A DNA stretch of 16,983 bases from Armatimonadota bacterium. Its GTDB lineage: Bacteria > Armatimonadota > Armatimonadia > Armatimonadales > Armatimonadaceae. The translations under genes and the position numbers were made by a program. The notes below the pieces were generated by a model. It worked only from the letters and a program-made list of their open reading frames with translations, had not been told where the DNA came from and ran no database searches. Each line of letters begins with the position of its first letter. Position 1 is the stretch's first letter. Below, piece by piece: positions 1 to 7,098 of this stretch. The DNA is taken from contig JAURHZ010000017.1 of the NCBI GenBank assembly GCA_030833025.1, forward strand, positions 1 through 16,983, read 5' to 3'.

Positions 1-768
1 ACCGTACACGTTATGCAGGACCATCGGGACATTTTTCGGCCCGCCGAAGGTAGGGTCGCCGCCTTCGCCATTAAAGATGTGCTTTATGCCAAGGGATGCC
101 GCGTACTCAAACATCAAGAGGTTTGGAGTCGTCAGCGGGTCGCCGATAGGGTCATCGAGCATCGCCATCACATCCACAGTGCGCTCCTGCATCATCTGCT
201 CGGTGATCTCAAGTACATGATGCTTGGTGCCAAGGTGCTCAGCCACTGCGCTTGACCAGTCGAGTTCGTTTGCATATGCACCTCCAAAATGGATGCTAAT
301 CGTGTGCACATCGCCGCGGTGGAGCTGTTTTACAAAAGCTGCGACAAGGGATGAATCAAGACCTCCGGAGAGAAAAACACCGATTGGCTGACCTGCGAGG
401 GGGGCGAGGTGCTCAGAAATGACATCGGTGAGGAGCTGCTTCAGGTGTTTTGCGTACCACTCTAGCGGCTCGTCGAAGTTCTGTTCATTGAGTGTCAGTC
501 TCGCATCAGTTGGTGCCAGCCCATAGCCATCCCAGTGAACCCCTGGCCGTAGCTCCGAAACCCCGGCGAACATCGTCCGGCTACCGGGAACAAATGCGCA
601 GCACAAATAGTCAACCAACGCCCGTTCATCCAACACGCGAGGTCTGTCAGCAAGCGTTATCGGTTGCGAAGCTGTTGCGAGTGCGCTTGCCTGATGCCGA
701 TAGTAAACGGTTTGCTCACCGATGGCATCGCGGATGAGTCTATCCAAAGCTATCTGGCGCGGATGCAT
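1..768 (-). CDS. Asparagine-synthase-like ATP pyrophosphatase, C-terminus cut by window edge
   Basis: An open frame enters from the left edge and gives 256 codons from the ATG at 768. It shows the ATP-pyrophosphatase loop SGGLDSS (residues 134-140) and a second nucleotide-site motif, GEGGD (234-238), followed by PTFGG where asparagine synthases usually have E-x-F-x-G. This marks the Asn_synthase domain, which adenylates a carboxylate before amide formation. Residues 17-80 resemble only the tail of the class II glutaminase domain (GEQTVYYR, then VPGSRTMFAGVSELRPG); the catalytic N-terminal Cys half is absent. A TAG at 793-795 blocks any longer form, so only the GTGs at 789 and 786 or the ATG at 768 can start it. 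None has a convincing ribosome site. It overlaps the 3' end of the preceding gene by 29-50 nt, so translational coupling is likely. It could be an asparagine synthase relative acting on a peptide, uronic acid or other carboxylate. The family call is firm; the substrate is unknown. Confidence 0.85.
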   Translation of the reverse strand, partial: MHPRQIALDRLIRDAIGEQTVYYRHQASALATASQPITLADRPRVLDERALVDYLCCAFVPGSRTMFAGVSELRPGVHWDGYGLAPTDARLTLNEQNFDEPLEWYAKHLKQLLTDVISEHLAPLAGQPIGVFLSGGLDSSLVAAFVKQLHRGDVHTISIHFGGAYANELDWSSAVAEHLGTKHHVLEITEQMMQERTVDVMAMLDDPIGDPLTTPNLLMFEYAASLGIKHIFNGEGGDPTFGGPKNVPMVLHNVYG

Positions 769-1906
769 CAAATGCGGCAGTATCACCACCAGCTACCCAC
801 GGACTAAACCCGGTGTCATGGTACACATAGCCCGCCGGGCTCCACATATAGCCCATCAGGAATACACCGCCCATCGTGTCAAAGTCATCCTCATAAGTTG
901 CTCTGGATGCTTCTGTAAGGCCCATGTAGGCGGTCTTTAGGAGCTTAGCTGGCCGTATTCCTGACAGCGAGCACGTGTAACCTTGGTTGAGCCAGTCCAG
1001 TTCATCGGTGGGTAAGCGCGATGCAACTCCGACGTTCTCTCCTTGTTCTACAAGGAGTTTCTGTGCCCAAGCCTGGCGAGGTGAGAGTCCGATGTCTGCA
1101 ATCCAGACACGTCGATCGCCAAACCATTCGGCTGAGCGAAGCGTAGCTGCTGCTGCGAATGCACTTGCTGATGCATCGTGTAAATACGCGACCACCAGGT
1201 TTGGATTCCGGTCTAGCATCGTCATGATGGCATCCCGCCGCTCACGTGCTGGATAGCCTCCATCCGCACTCAAAATCGCGCAGTTGTTTTCAAAGTGAAA
1301 GCGGTTCGCAACGAGCATCGCCGCGATATCGGCGTTGTCTACAATAAGGCAGCGGTCGAAGGAATAGTTTAGAAGCTCGGGCAATACGGGTGTGGATGTA
1401 AGCGTATTCGGGTTGGCATCCACCAGCCCTTCCGGCTCCCCATGAATGCGTATCCACTGGTTGTAGTAGTAATGGGTAAACGTCTCAAAGCTCATCGGAG
1501 GTCCGGCGACCTTCGCAGGAGCGGTGCCGCCTCCGGCTCCACCGACGCCCATAGCAAGCATCAGGGGCATGATCGCAATGATGCCCACTGCAGTTGCGCA
1601 ACCTCCAGCTGCCGGAGCAGGAAGGCGACGCATAAACTCGTAATAGAGTTGTTTTACGGTAAAGGAATATTTGCCACCAGAGCCAACTCCCTGAATAGCC
1701 TTGTGGAAGAGCATATCGGTGATGGCGATGTGGTTTGCGTAGGCTGGTGGACGGTGCTGTGATCTCCCTCCCATAGGGTCAGCCTCTACAACAGAGTCCA
1801 TTTGTGGGAGTCCTGTGAATGCAAATCGATGCAGGCAGGCGGAACACTTGCTCGTCGCACGTGCAATTTTGTTCGGTGTATTACTCTGACAATGAATGCA
1901 CTTCAC
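740..1906 (-). CDS. Uncharacterised zinc-ribbon membrane protein with topoisomerase VI-A-like motifs
   Basis: The gene encodes 388 aa. I chose the GTG at 1906 because GGGAGG lies 6 nt upstream and the protein then begins with a zinc ribbon, CxxC-x14-CxxC (Cys 3, 6, 21, 24). A longer ATG start at 2008 is possible but would put extra residues before the ribbon. Next come FTVKQLYYEFMRR (82-94), a hydrophobic, glycine-rich stretch at about 100-127 that could be a membrane segment, and a region with CLIVDN (186-191), a GYP (217-219) and LHDAS (242-246). The order YY-motif, then GYP, then an acidic strand resembles the winged-helix catalytic tyrosine and Toprim domain of topoisomerase VI subunit A/Spo11, but the acidic residues are not canonical. 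From memory, similar zinc-ribbon proteins of unknown function occur in cyanobacteria; I could not check this. It overlaps the upstream gene by 26 nt and lies between two asparagine-synthase homologs. Function unknown. Confidence 0.8.
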   Translation of the reverse strand: MKCIHCQSNTPNKIARATSKCSACLHRFAFTGLPQMDSVVEADPMGGRSQHRPPAYANHIAITDMLFHKAIQGVGSGGKYSFTVKQLYYEFMRRLPAPAAGGCATAVGIIAIMPLMLAMGVGGAGGGTAPAKVAGPPMSFETFTHYYYNQWIRIHGEPEGLVDANPNTLTSTPVLPELLNYSFDRCLIVDNADIAAMLVANRFHFENNCAILSADGGYPARERRDAIMTMLDRNPNLVVAYLHDASASAFAAAATLRSAEWFGDRRVWIADIGLSPRQAWAQKLLVEQGENVGVASRLPTDELDWLNQGYTCSLSGIRPAKLLKTAYMGLTEASRATYEDDFDTMGGVFLMGYMWSPAGYVYHDTGFSPWVAGGDTAAFDASAPDSFG

Positions 1907-3194
1907 GGAAAACCTCCCATTGAAACAGCGTCCAAATACGCTCACCAATTCTGCGTCTGCGGTACGCATCCGGCGCATCCACAATACCAGACAACAGCAC
2001 ATCGACACTATCTTGTCGAATCCGTGGATCGCGATGCTTATTCCGTCGACTCAGTTGATGGCGAACTTTGTGGCCAAGGGGATGATTCTCGATAGCCCAA
2101 GACGTTGACGGAACGCCCATCCCACGTTTTGGGAGCGCGGCGATTTCCGGGGACGTCATGTCACTAACCAGGCGGCGCAGAATCGCTTTGTCCGTTGAAC
2201 CATCAAGGATTGAGCTGTCAGGAAGTGCTAAGGCTTCCGCCACAAGCTGGGTATCAAAAAATGGAGCATGGGCATCGATGCCGTGGATTTCGACCAGCTC
2301 CGTAAACCGGGGGCTGATGGTTCCACCGCCTTTGGTGGCAAAATTCAGATGACGGAGTGTGGCGAGTAGCGTATTTGTCGCTGATTTAGGAAGGCAATCT
2401 CGTATCCATTGATGAACATCGAAGGATGCACTTGAGACCTCAAATCCGCCATGTAACAACCCTGAGAGGTCATCAAGAAATCGATGAAATGTCTTCGCGT
2501 AAACAGCGTCAACCGTAGCTCCAGTAAGCGCAAGTTCGGTGACCATTGGCTTGTTGGCCCAACCGCCAAAGACTTGGTCACCACCTTCACCACTGAAGAG
2601 GGCATCACAGCCAGCTTCGGCAGCCGCTTTGCCGAGGAGATACCACGGGACACAGACGGCATCCCCGTAGGGACTTACCATTGCGGCTGTCGCCGGATGG
2701 ATGTTTCTGAGGATGTTCGCTGGTGATGCATCCACGATGTAGAGCGGGATATCAAGATGGCGGGCAATCGCGGATGCCGTAGCTACTTCATCACTCCAAG
2801 GAGGGCCAAAGTCGAGGGTAAAAGCCATTAGCTGATTGCTGTCAAGCTCGTTTCGACAAAGGGATGCAATGATCGTACTGTCGAGGCCGCCTGAGAGTGC
2901 AATGCCAATGCGTTTATACGAAGGAAGCAGCCTTGCATTCACCGAATCGGCGAGAGCGTGGCGAATTTCGGTATCGCCAGCGGGCATCGCGGTGGTGGCG
3001 GGTGGACTGTATGTCCAATGTCTTGTGCATCCGTTCCGTACATGGAAGGGTGGAACAACCCACCCGGTGATCAGATACGACTGAAGAGCCTGCAACCTGG
3101 AATCAGAATTATCTGGCGTACAAACGACAGGTCGATCAGCCCCAAAGCGCTGCCGTGATTCGGCTATCCTACTGTTTTGCCCGAAGCTCGACAT
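1881..3194 (-). CDS. Asparagine-synthase-like ATP pyrophosphatase without glutaminase domain
   Basis: This 437-aa protein carries the ATP-PPase loop SGGLDST (residues 101-107) and SGEGGDQVFGG (201-211), the two signature sites of the asparagine synthase C-terminal domain. Full AsnB proteins are about 550-650 aa and begin with a glutaminase domain whose nucleophile is Cys2. Here only about 95 residues precede the loop and no such Cys is present, so ammonia or another amine must come from elsewhere, or the product is not a primary amide. The usual Glu after GEGGD is Gln. The ATG at 3194 overlaps the upstream stop by 26 nt and has no clear ribosome site; an internal start is possible but would shorten an already short N-terminus. 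It is the second such enzyme in the operon and differs in sequence from the one at the left edge, so it is not a recent duplicate. Related families include beta-lactam synthetases, lasso-peptide cyclases and sugar amidotransferases. Confidence 0.85.
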   Translation of the reverse strand: MSSFGQNSRIAESRQRFGADRPVVCTPDNSDSRLQALQSYLITGWVVPPFHVRNGCTRHWTYSPPATTAMPAGDTEIRHALADSVNARLLPSYKRIGIALSGGLDSTIIASLCRNELDSNQLMAFTLDFGPPWSDEVATASAIARHLDIPLYIVDASPANILRNIHPATAAMVSPYGDAVCVPWYLLGKAAAEAGCDALFSGEGGDQVFGGWANKPMVTELALTGATVDAVYAKTFHRFLDDLSGLLHGGFEVSSASFDVHQWIRDCLPKSATNTLLATLRHLNFATKGGGTISPRFTELVEIHGIDAHAPFFDTQLVAEALALPDSSILDGSTDKAILRRLVSDMTSPEIAALPKRGMGVPSTSWAIENHPLGHKVRHQLSRRNKHRDPRIRQDSVDVLLSGIVDAPDAYRRRRIGERIWTLFQWEVFREVHSLSE

Positions 3195-3960
3195 TGGTTA
3201 CGGTCAGTGTTCCTTTGGTCGATGCATCATTGATCGACTTACCCGTCTTGAACGCGATGCGTAGCTTACCCGATGGTGGAGACCACGCTGTGTTTTTCCA
3301 GTTCGAGCCTTGGCGCACCTGCTTTTGAAACTCTTTAGCTGAAATAGACACCGATGTATTCGTCGATGATACGGGACCCTTCCAGCGAACATCACCTGCT
3401 TCGAGGTCTAGGCGAACGTTTGGAATGCTATTTCCAGCAACCTGAGCTGTTACGGCTTCAACCTCACGAACATTCCCGGCTGAGACAATGATATTGCCGT
3501 AGAAGTCGCCTTTGCTATCAGGAACAAACTGGTCAATTACTAATGTGGCTGCACTGCTATTCGTGCTGATAGACCCCTTTGATTCCGGGTTTGCTCGCAC
3601 TGTCGCATCCGAAAGGTCATAGACATTCGTTACCGATGCCGTGGCCGTTCTTGTAGGTGAAATCGGAGCCGGGGCTTTAGAGAAAGTTAACGTCATCAAG
3701 ACCATAAAACCGATGCCCGTCAGTGCAATCACCGGAATCATCCAGAGAGGTTTCCTCTTTGCCTTGACTGCTTCAAGGCGCTGTAGGTGCAGCTCTTGCG
3801 CGGCGCGGTCTAGGTACTCCTTTGGCACACCTAGTTCAGCGGCTGCGGCAGCGCTGGCATCCGCATTTCGCCGATGTTCTTCATCCTCACGGTAGAGCTT
3901 ATCGGCAATGCGAAAGATCTCAGCTTGGTCCTCGGCCGGGATGTCGGTCTGTTTCAGCAC
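3169..3960 (-). CDS. Single-pass membrane protein of unknown function
   Basis: This gene encodes 263 aa from a GTG at 3960, placed 3 nt after the stop codon of the upstream decarboxylase. Residues 1-70 are charged and helical, with a run of Ala (DASAAAAAELGVPKEYLDRA). They resemble the small cytosolic helical modules found before membrane anchors in many bacterial proteins. A single membrane segment follows at about 72-93 (PLWMIPVIALTGIGFMVLMT). The remaining ~165 residues are Ser/Thr-rich, lack cysteine and look beta-rich, and should lie outside the cytoplasm if the positive-inside rule holds (KAKRK precedes the segment). No catalytic motif is visible. The last 26 nt overlap the start of the asparagine-synthase homolog, so the two are probably co-translated. 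I do not recognise a named family beyond this architecture. It may act as a membrane adaptor for the neighbouring enzymes, which is inference from position only. Confidence 0.8.
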   Translation of the reverse strand: MLKQTDIPAEDQAEIFRIADKLYREDEEHRRNADASAAAAAELGVPKEYLDRAAQELHLQRLEAVKAKRKPLWMIPVIALTGIGFMVLMTLTFSKAPAPISPTRTATASVTNVYDLSDATVRANPESKGSISTNSSAATLVIDQFVPDSKGDFYGNIIVSAGNVREVEAVTAQVAGNSIPNVRLDLEAGDVRWKGPVSSTNTSVSISAKEFQKQVRQGSNWKNTAWSPPSGKLRIAFKTGKSINDASTKGTLTVTNVELRAKQ

Positions 3961-3963
3961 GGG

Positions 3964-4917
3964 TTAGTGGCTGCCGCCGACCTTCCCTTTGAAGTAGGCG
4001 ATGGTTTCCAATAAGCCATCCTCGAGGGAAACAACTGGCTCCCAGTTCAAGAGTGCCTTTGCAACAGTAAGATCTGGACGTCGCTGCTTGGGGTCATCGG
4101 ATGTCGGGAGCTCTTGGTACACGATCTCACTGGATGAGTTTGTGAGGCGCTTGATTTCTTGTGCAAATTCAAGCATCGTACGCTCAGTTGGGTTCCCAAG
4201 GTTTATTGGCCCTGAGTGGTCGCCATCGAGCTCGCTAAACCGGAAAATGCCATCGATCAGGTCGCGGACATAGCAGAAGGACCGTGTTTGCTGGCCGGTT
4301 CCGTAAACCGTTATTGGCTCACCACGGAGGGCTTGCCCAATGAAGTTAGGTACGACACGGCCATCATCGAGGCGCATGTTAGGACCATATGTGTTGAAAA
4401 TGCGGAAAATACGGGCATCCACGCCTTTGAAGCGACGGTAGGCCATGGTGATGGACTCGCCGAAGCGCTTCGATTCATCGTAGACGCCACGAATACCGAT
4501 GGGGTTTACATTACCCCAGTAGGTTTCAGGTTGTGGATGCACGAGAGGGTCGCCATACACTTCCGATGTGCTCGCAATCAGGAAACGCGCGCCTTTGACT
4601 CGGGCGAGCTCAAGCGCATTGTGTGTTCCAACACTATTCACTTGAAGAATCTCAATGGGCTTTGTAGGGAAGTCGACTGGACTTGCCGGTGATGCAAGGT
4701 GGAACACAACATCTACCGGGCCATCCACGGTAAACGGCTGGATGACATCATGCTCGATGAGGGTGAAGTTAGGATTGTCTGTGACATCTGCGACGTTGTC
4801 GGGGCTACCCGTGATGAAGTTATCGAGTACCGTAACCTTGTAGCCTTCGGACAGAAGTCGCTTCGACAAATGTGAGCCAAGAAATCCACTACCACCTGTA
4901 ACGACTGCATGCTTCAT
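3964..4917 (-). CDS. UDP-glucuronate decarboxylase-like (UDP-xylose synthase) SDR enzyme
   Basis: This 317-aa extended short-chain dehydrogenase/reductase has the NAD-binding loop GGSGFLG (8-14), HLASPASP (73-80), TSEVYG (117-122), the catalytic YxxxK (Tyr146, Lys150) and NTYGPNMRLDDGRVVPNF (175-192). The HLASPASP and YGPNMR-DDGRVV signatures, together with the length, match soluble UDP-glucuronate decarboxylases, which convert UDP-glucuronate to UDP-xylose with enzyme-bound NAD. dTDP-glucose 4,6-dehydratases are close relatives and cannot be fully excluded. The ATG at 4917 is preceded by GGTGAT at 6 nt and by AAGGAA further up. It is the first gene of the minus-strand operon, with the next gene 3 nt downstream. 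It therefore ties the asparagine-synthase-like enzymes to nucleotide-sugar or surface-glycan chemistry, although no glycosyltransferase is visible in the window. Confidence 0.88.
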   Translation of the reverse strand: MKHAVVTGGSGFLGSHLSKRLLSEGYKVTVLDNFITGSPDNVADVTDNPNFTLIEHDVIQPFTVDGPVDVVFHLASPASPVDFPTKPIEILQVNSVGTHNALELARVKGARFLIASTSEVYGDPLVHPQPETYWGNVNPIGIRGVYDESKRFGESITMAYRRFKGVDARIFRIFNTYGPNMRLDDGRVVPNFIGQALRGEPITVYGTGQQTRSFCYVRDLIDGIFRFSELDGDHSGPINLGNPTERTMLEFAQEIKRLTNSSSEIVYQELPTSDDPKQRRPDLTVAKALLNWEPVVSLEDGLLETIAYFKGKVGGSH

Positions 4918-4941
4918 GTCAGTATCACCATTCCTTATGCC

Positions 4942-4967
4942 TCCGCTAGCGGAAGTGTCTAATTCTA
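4942..4967 (-). promoter_or_regulatory. Possible promoter and palindromic operator for the minus-strand operon
   Basis: On the minus strand TAGAAT (4967-4962) is a plausible -10 hexamer, with no good -35. It is followed by the perfect 12-bp palindrome TCCGCTAGCGGA (4942-4953), which would sit at or just after the transcription start. The palindrome ends 24 nt before the ATG at 4917. This geometry suits a repressor operator. No T-run follows, so it is not a terminator. A transcription-start or footprinting experiment is lacking. Confidence 0.4.
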
Positions 4968-5003
4968 CCTACGCAGAAGGTCGTGCGCCAAGCAACAAAT
5001 GTC

Positions 5004-5012
5004 TGCGATAAT
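5004..5012 (+). promoter_or_regulatory. Extended -10 element (TGC-GATAAT) for the DUF5916 gene
   Basis: TGC followed by GATAAT ends 5 nt before the ATG at 5018. With normal -10 to start spacing, transcription would begin at the A of the ATG, giving a leaderless mRNA. No Shine-Dalgarno sequence precedes this ATG, which agrees with that reading. Confidence 0.5.
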
Positions 5013-5017
5013 GCCGC

Positions 5018-7060
5018 ATGATCACGTTCCTACGTGCAGCTGCGGCGATGGCGCTTACTACTCCTATCATCCTATCCTTACCGGCGTATGCACAAACCGC
5101 ACCAATCCGAATTCCTGCGGTTTCCATTCCGGTAACAATTGATGGTTCCATCAGTCCCTCGGACTGGGATACTGCGATCGGCACTGGTTCTTGGGAGCGA
5201 TTTGGCGGTCCAACTCCCGTCCAAGAGGCCACCGAGATACGCTTGCTTTCAGACCGTCAGTATCTTTATGTACTCGTAAAAGCTACTGATAAGCTTGCAT
5301 CCCGTATCCGGGCAAACGAAACGCAACGGGGGAGCAGTGCTGTCCTCGATGATGACTCTGTTCGCATTCATATTGACTCACAAGGTGCGGGCGTTGGATT
5401 TTCAACCTTTGCTTTCAACACACTCGGTACGCAGTACACCGAGCTCGAAGGTGGAACTTCATCGAATTGGAAATGGGCAGGCGACTGGAAAGTAGCCGTA
5501 AAGCGAAACGAAACCGGATATACAGCCGAGGTTGCGATTCCGTGGAAGCTGCTGCGTCATCCTAAGGGTGCATCGTCGATTGGATTTGTCGCGATGCGCC
5601 GTGTGTTCCGTGAATCCAATCCGGTTGCCAGTCCTCCGTTACCGGCAAACTTGCAGACCACCAAAAACCTTGCACAGTTTATGGGGCGGTTCGAAACAGG
5701 TCTTCTTCCTGAAACGCCATCGGCTCCCGTCATTCTTCCCTACAGTTACGCCACCGCTGGAGCGACCAATCGCGCCAAGCTCGGGGTAGACATCAAGGCT
5801 CCGGTAACGACAGGTGTTACAGCCCTTGCGACATTGTTTCCTGACTTTCAGAACATCGAAAATGATGTCAACTCAGTAGCATTTAGTTATAACGAACAGG
5901 CGCTGTTGGATCGACGGCCGTTTTTCGCCGAAGGCAATGAGTTTATGCCGGAGCGGGATTTGTTTTATTCCCGCCGAATAACCGCAGTTGATTCCGGCGC
6001 CAAGCTAGTCGGACGAGATGGCAACCAGACCTTTGGTGCGCTGGTAACATCCACCGCAGATGGTCCCCAGGACCGGACATCGACTGCATTTCGCTACGAT
6101 AAGGCCTTTTCTCCGTTGAAGACCATCGGAGCTGCCGTGGTTTCTGACAACCTCTCTGGCGCGGCTGATTCGCGTGTTGTCCGCATTAGTGGTGACTGGG
6201 GAGAAATGTCTGGTCGCGGTCGCTACTCGGTCACATCGAGATTACTACAGTCTTGGAATCAAGGCAGTGCTGCTGGTATGGCCGGGGATTTGTCAGCTAA
6301 CTGGCGTGATGTCCCAGGGCGTATTAACGCAAGGATTGGAGTATCCCAGCTCGACAGTGACTTTTATAGCCCACTTGGTGTACTCGTCGATAAGGATCGT
6401 CGTGGGTCACTTATAAATGTCTTTCAAAGTAATCGCTTTGATAAGGGAGTGATTGAGGCCTACACGGTTGATTATAGTAAAACTGGTGCGCAACGTCAGT
6501 CGACGGGAGAGTTCTTCTACGACCGAGACTTGCTGGTCGCCGATGTACAAAACCGTAGAGGCTTTGGAATCAACATGGGCTTTATCGTCCAGCGAAGGAT
6601 TCAGCAGCTGGGAGGCGATCGAAATGTTGACCGCGTAACGCACATCGCTGGCCTCTGGAACCGACGAACGCTCTTTTCCACCGGTGGAGTGGGCTATGAC
6701 TCGGGACGGCAGAATGGTCAAAGCTACCACTTGGTTGAATTCCAACAGGGATTTTTGCTTAGTAGACTGTGGAATGCAAAGCTAACAGCACTTCGGCAGT
6801 CACTCGGGGATGTCATCACCCGTCAGGTCATTGTGACGACAACGCTTCGAATTGACTCTGAGCGTAGTATCTCAGCTCGTTTAGTTGGTCAAAATGGAAC
6901 GGGAAACGTCGCGAATATTGCCGGCCAACCAGGTACGAATTTATACATGGCATATTCGCAGCGAACCCGTAGCGGTACCGACTATTTCTTGATTGTCGGT
7001 GACCCAAATAAGCCAAACACGCGCGGTCAGGTTACGCTGAAAATGGCAAAAGCGCTCTGA
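5018..7060 (+). CDS. DUF5916-type outer-membrane barrel protein with CBM9-like N-terminus
   Basis: This 680-aa protein starts with a signal peptide (residues 1-25, likely cleaved after AYA). A beta-rich module follows at about 35-200, opening with VTIDGSISPSDWDTA, the typical start of CBM9-like sugar-binding domains. The remainder carries the DUF5916 hallmark around residues 271-320: LFPDFQNIEND, then LLDRRPFFAEGNEF and LFYSRR. Homologs of this family in diderms are predicted beta-barrel outer-membrane proteins. Some bind or pass carbohydrates, but their substrates are mostly unknown. The gene stands alone, diverges from the decarboxylase operon and faces the osmC end of the glycine cleavage operon. 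Its start is supported by the -10 element 5 nt upstream and by the signal peptide beginning at that Met. It contains only one copy of the GGATGC/GCATCC word that is common in neighbouring genes. Role in the cell: probably envelope transport or binding. Confidence 0.85.
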   Translation: MITFLRAAAAMALTTPIILSLPAYAQTAPIRIPAVSIPVTIDGSISPSDWDTAIGTGSWERFGGPTPVQEATEIRLLSDRQYLYVLVKATDKLASRIRANETQRGSSAVLDDDSVRIHIDSQGAGVGFSTFAFNTLGTQYTELEGGTSSNWKWAGDWKVAVKRNETGYTAEVAIPWKLLRHPKGASSIGFVAMRRVFRESNPVASPPLPANLQTTKNLAQFMGRFETGLLPETPSAPVILPYSYATAGATNRAKLGVDIKAPVTTGVTALATLFPDFQNIENDVNSVAFSYNEQALLDRRPFFAEGNEFMPERDLFYSRRITAVDSGAKLVGRDGNQTFGALVTSTADGPQDRTSTAFRYDKAFSPLKTIGAAVVSDNLSGAADSRVVRISGDWGEMSGRGRYSVTSRLLQSWNQGSAAGMAGDLSANWRDVPGRINARIGVSQLDSDFYSPLGVLVDKDRRGSLINVFQSNRFDKGVIEAYTVDYSKTGAQRQSTGEFFYDRDLLVADVQNRRGFGINMGFIVQRRIQQLGGDRNVDRVTHIAGLWNRRTLFSTGGVGYDSGRQNGQSYHLVEFQQGFLLSRLWNAKLTALRQSLGDVITRQVIVTTTLRIDSERSISARLVGQNGTGNVANIAGQPGTNLYMAYSQRTRSGTDYFLIVGDPNKPNTRGQVTLKMAKAL

Positions 7061-7077
7061 TTCAGAGCGCTTGCCAT
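7043..7077. terminator. Hairpin spanning the DUF5916 stop codon, possible bidirectional terminator
   Basis: The arms AAGCGCTCTGA and TCAGAGCGCTT pair perfectly. With a 2-nt bulge the pairing extends through ATGGCAA and TTGCCAT, to about 16 bp. The TGA stop codon (7058-7060) lies in the upper stem or loop. No long T-run follows on either strand, only a short TTTT on the minus side, so termination would be weak or factor-dependent. It sits between convergent genes, where a shared terminator is expected. Confidence 0.45.
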
Positions 7078-7098
7078 TGACTCACAAAGGATCTCGTC

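Noticed and set aside
1907..2008. A longer start at 2008 for the zinc-ribbon protein
   Set aside because: It would overlap the upstream gene by 128 nt, while the GTG at 1906 has a strong ribosome site and begins exactly at the zinc ribbon.
1..3194. Lasso-peptide or beta-lactam biosynthesis cluster
   Set aside because: No precursor peptide, transglutaminase-like protease, PqqD-like binder or beta-lactam gene is visible; only the shared ATP-PPase family is suggestive.
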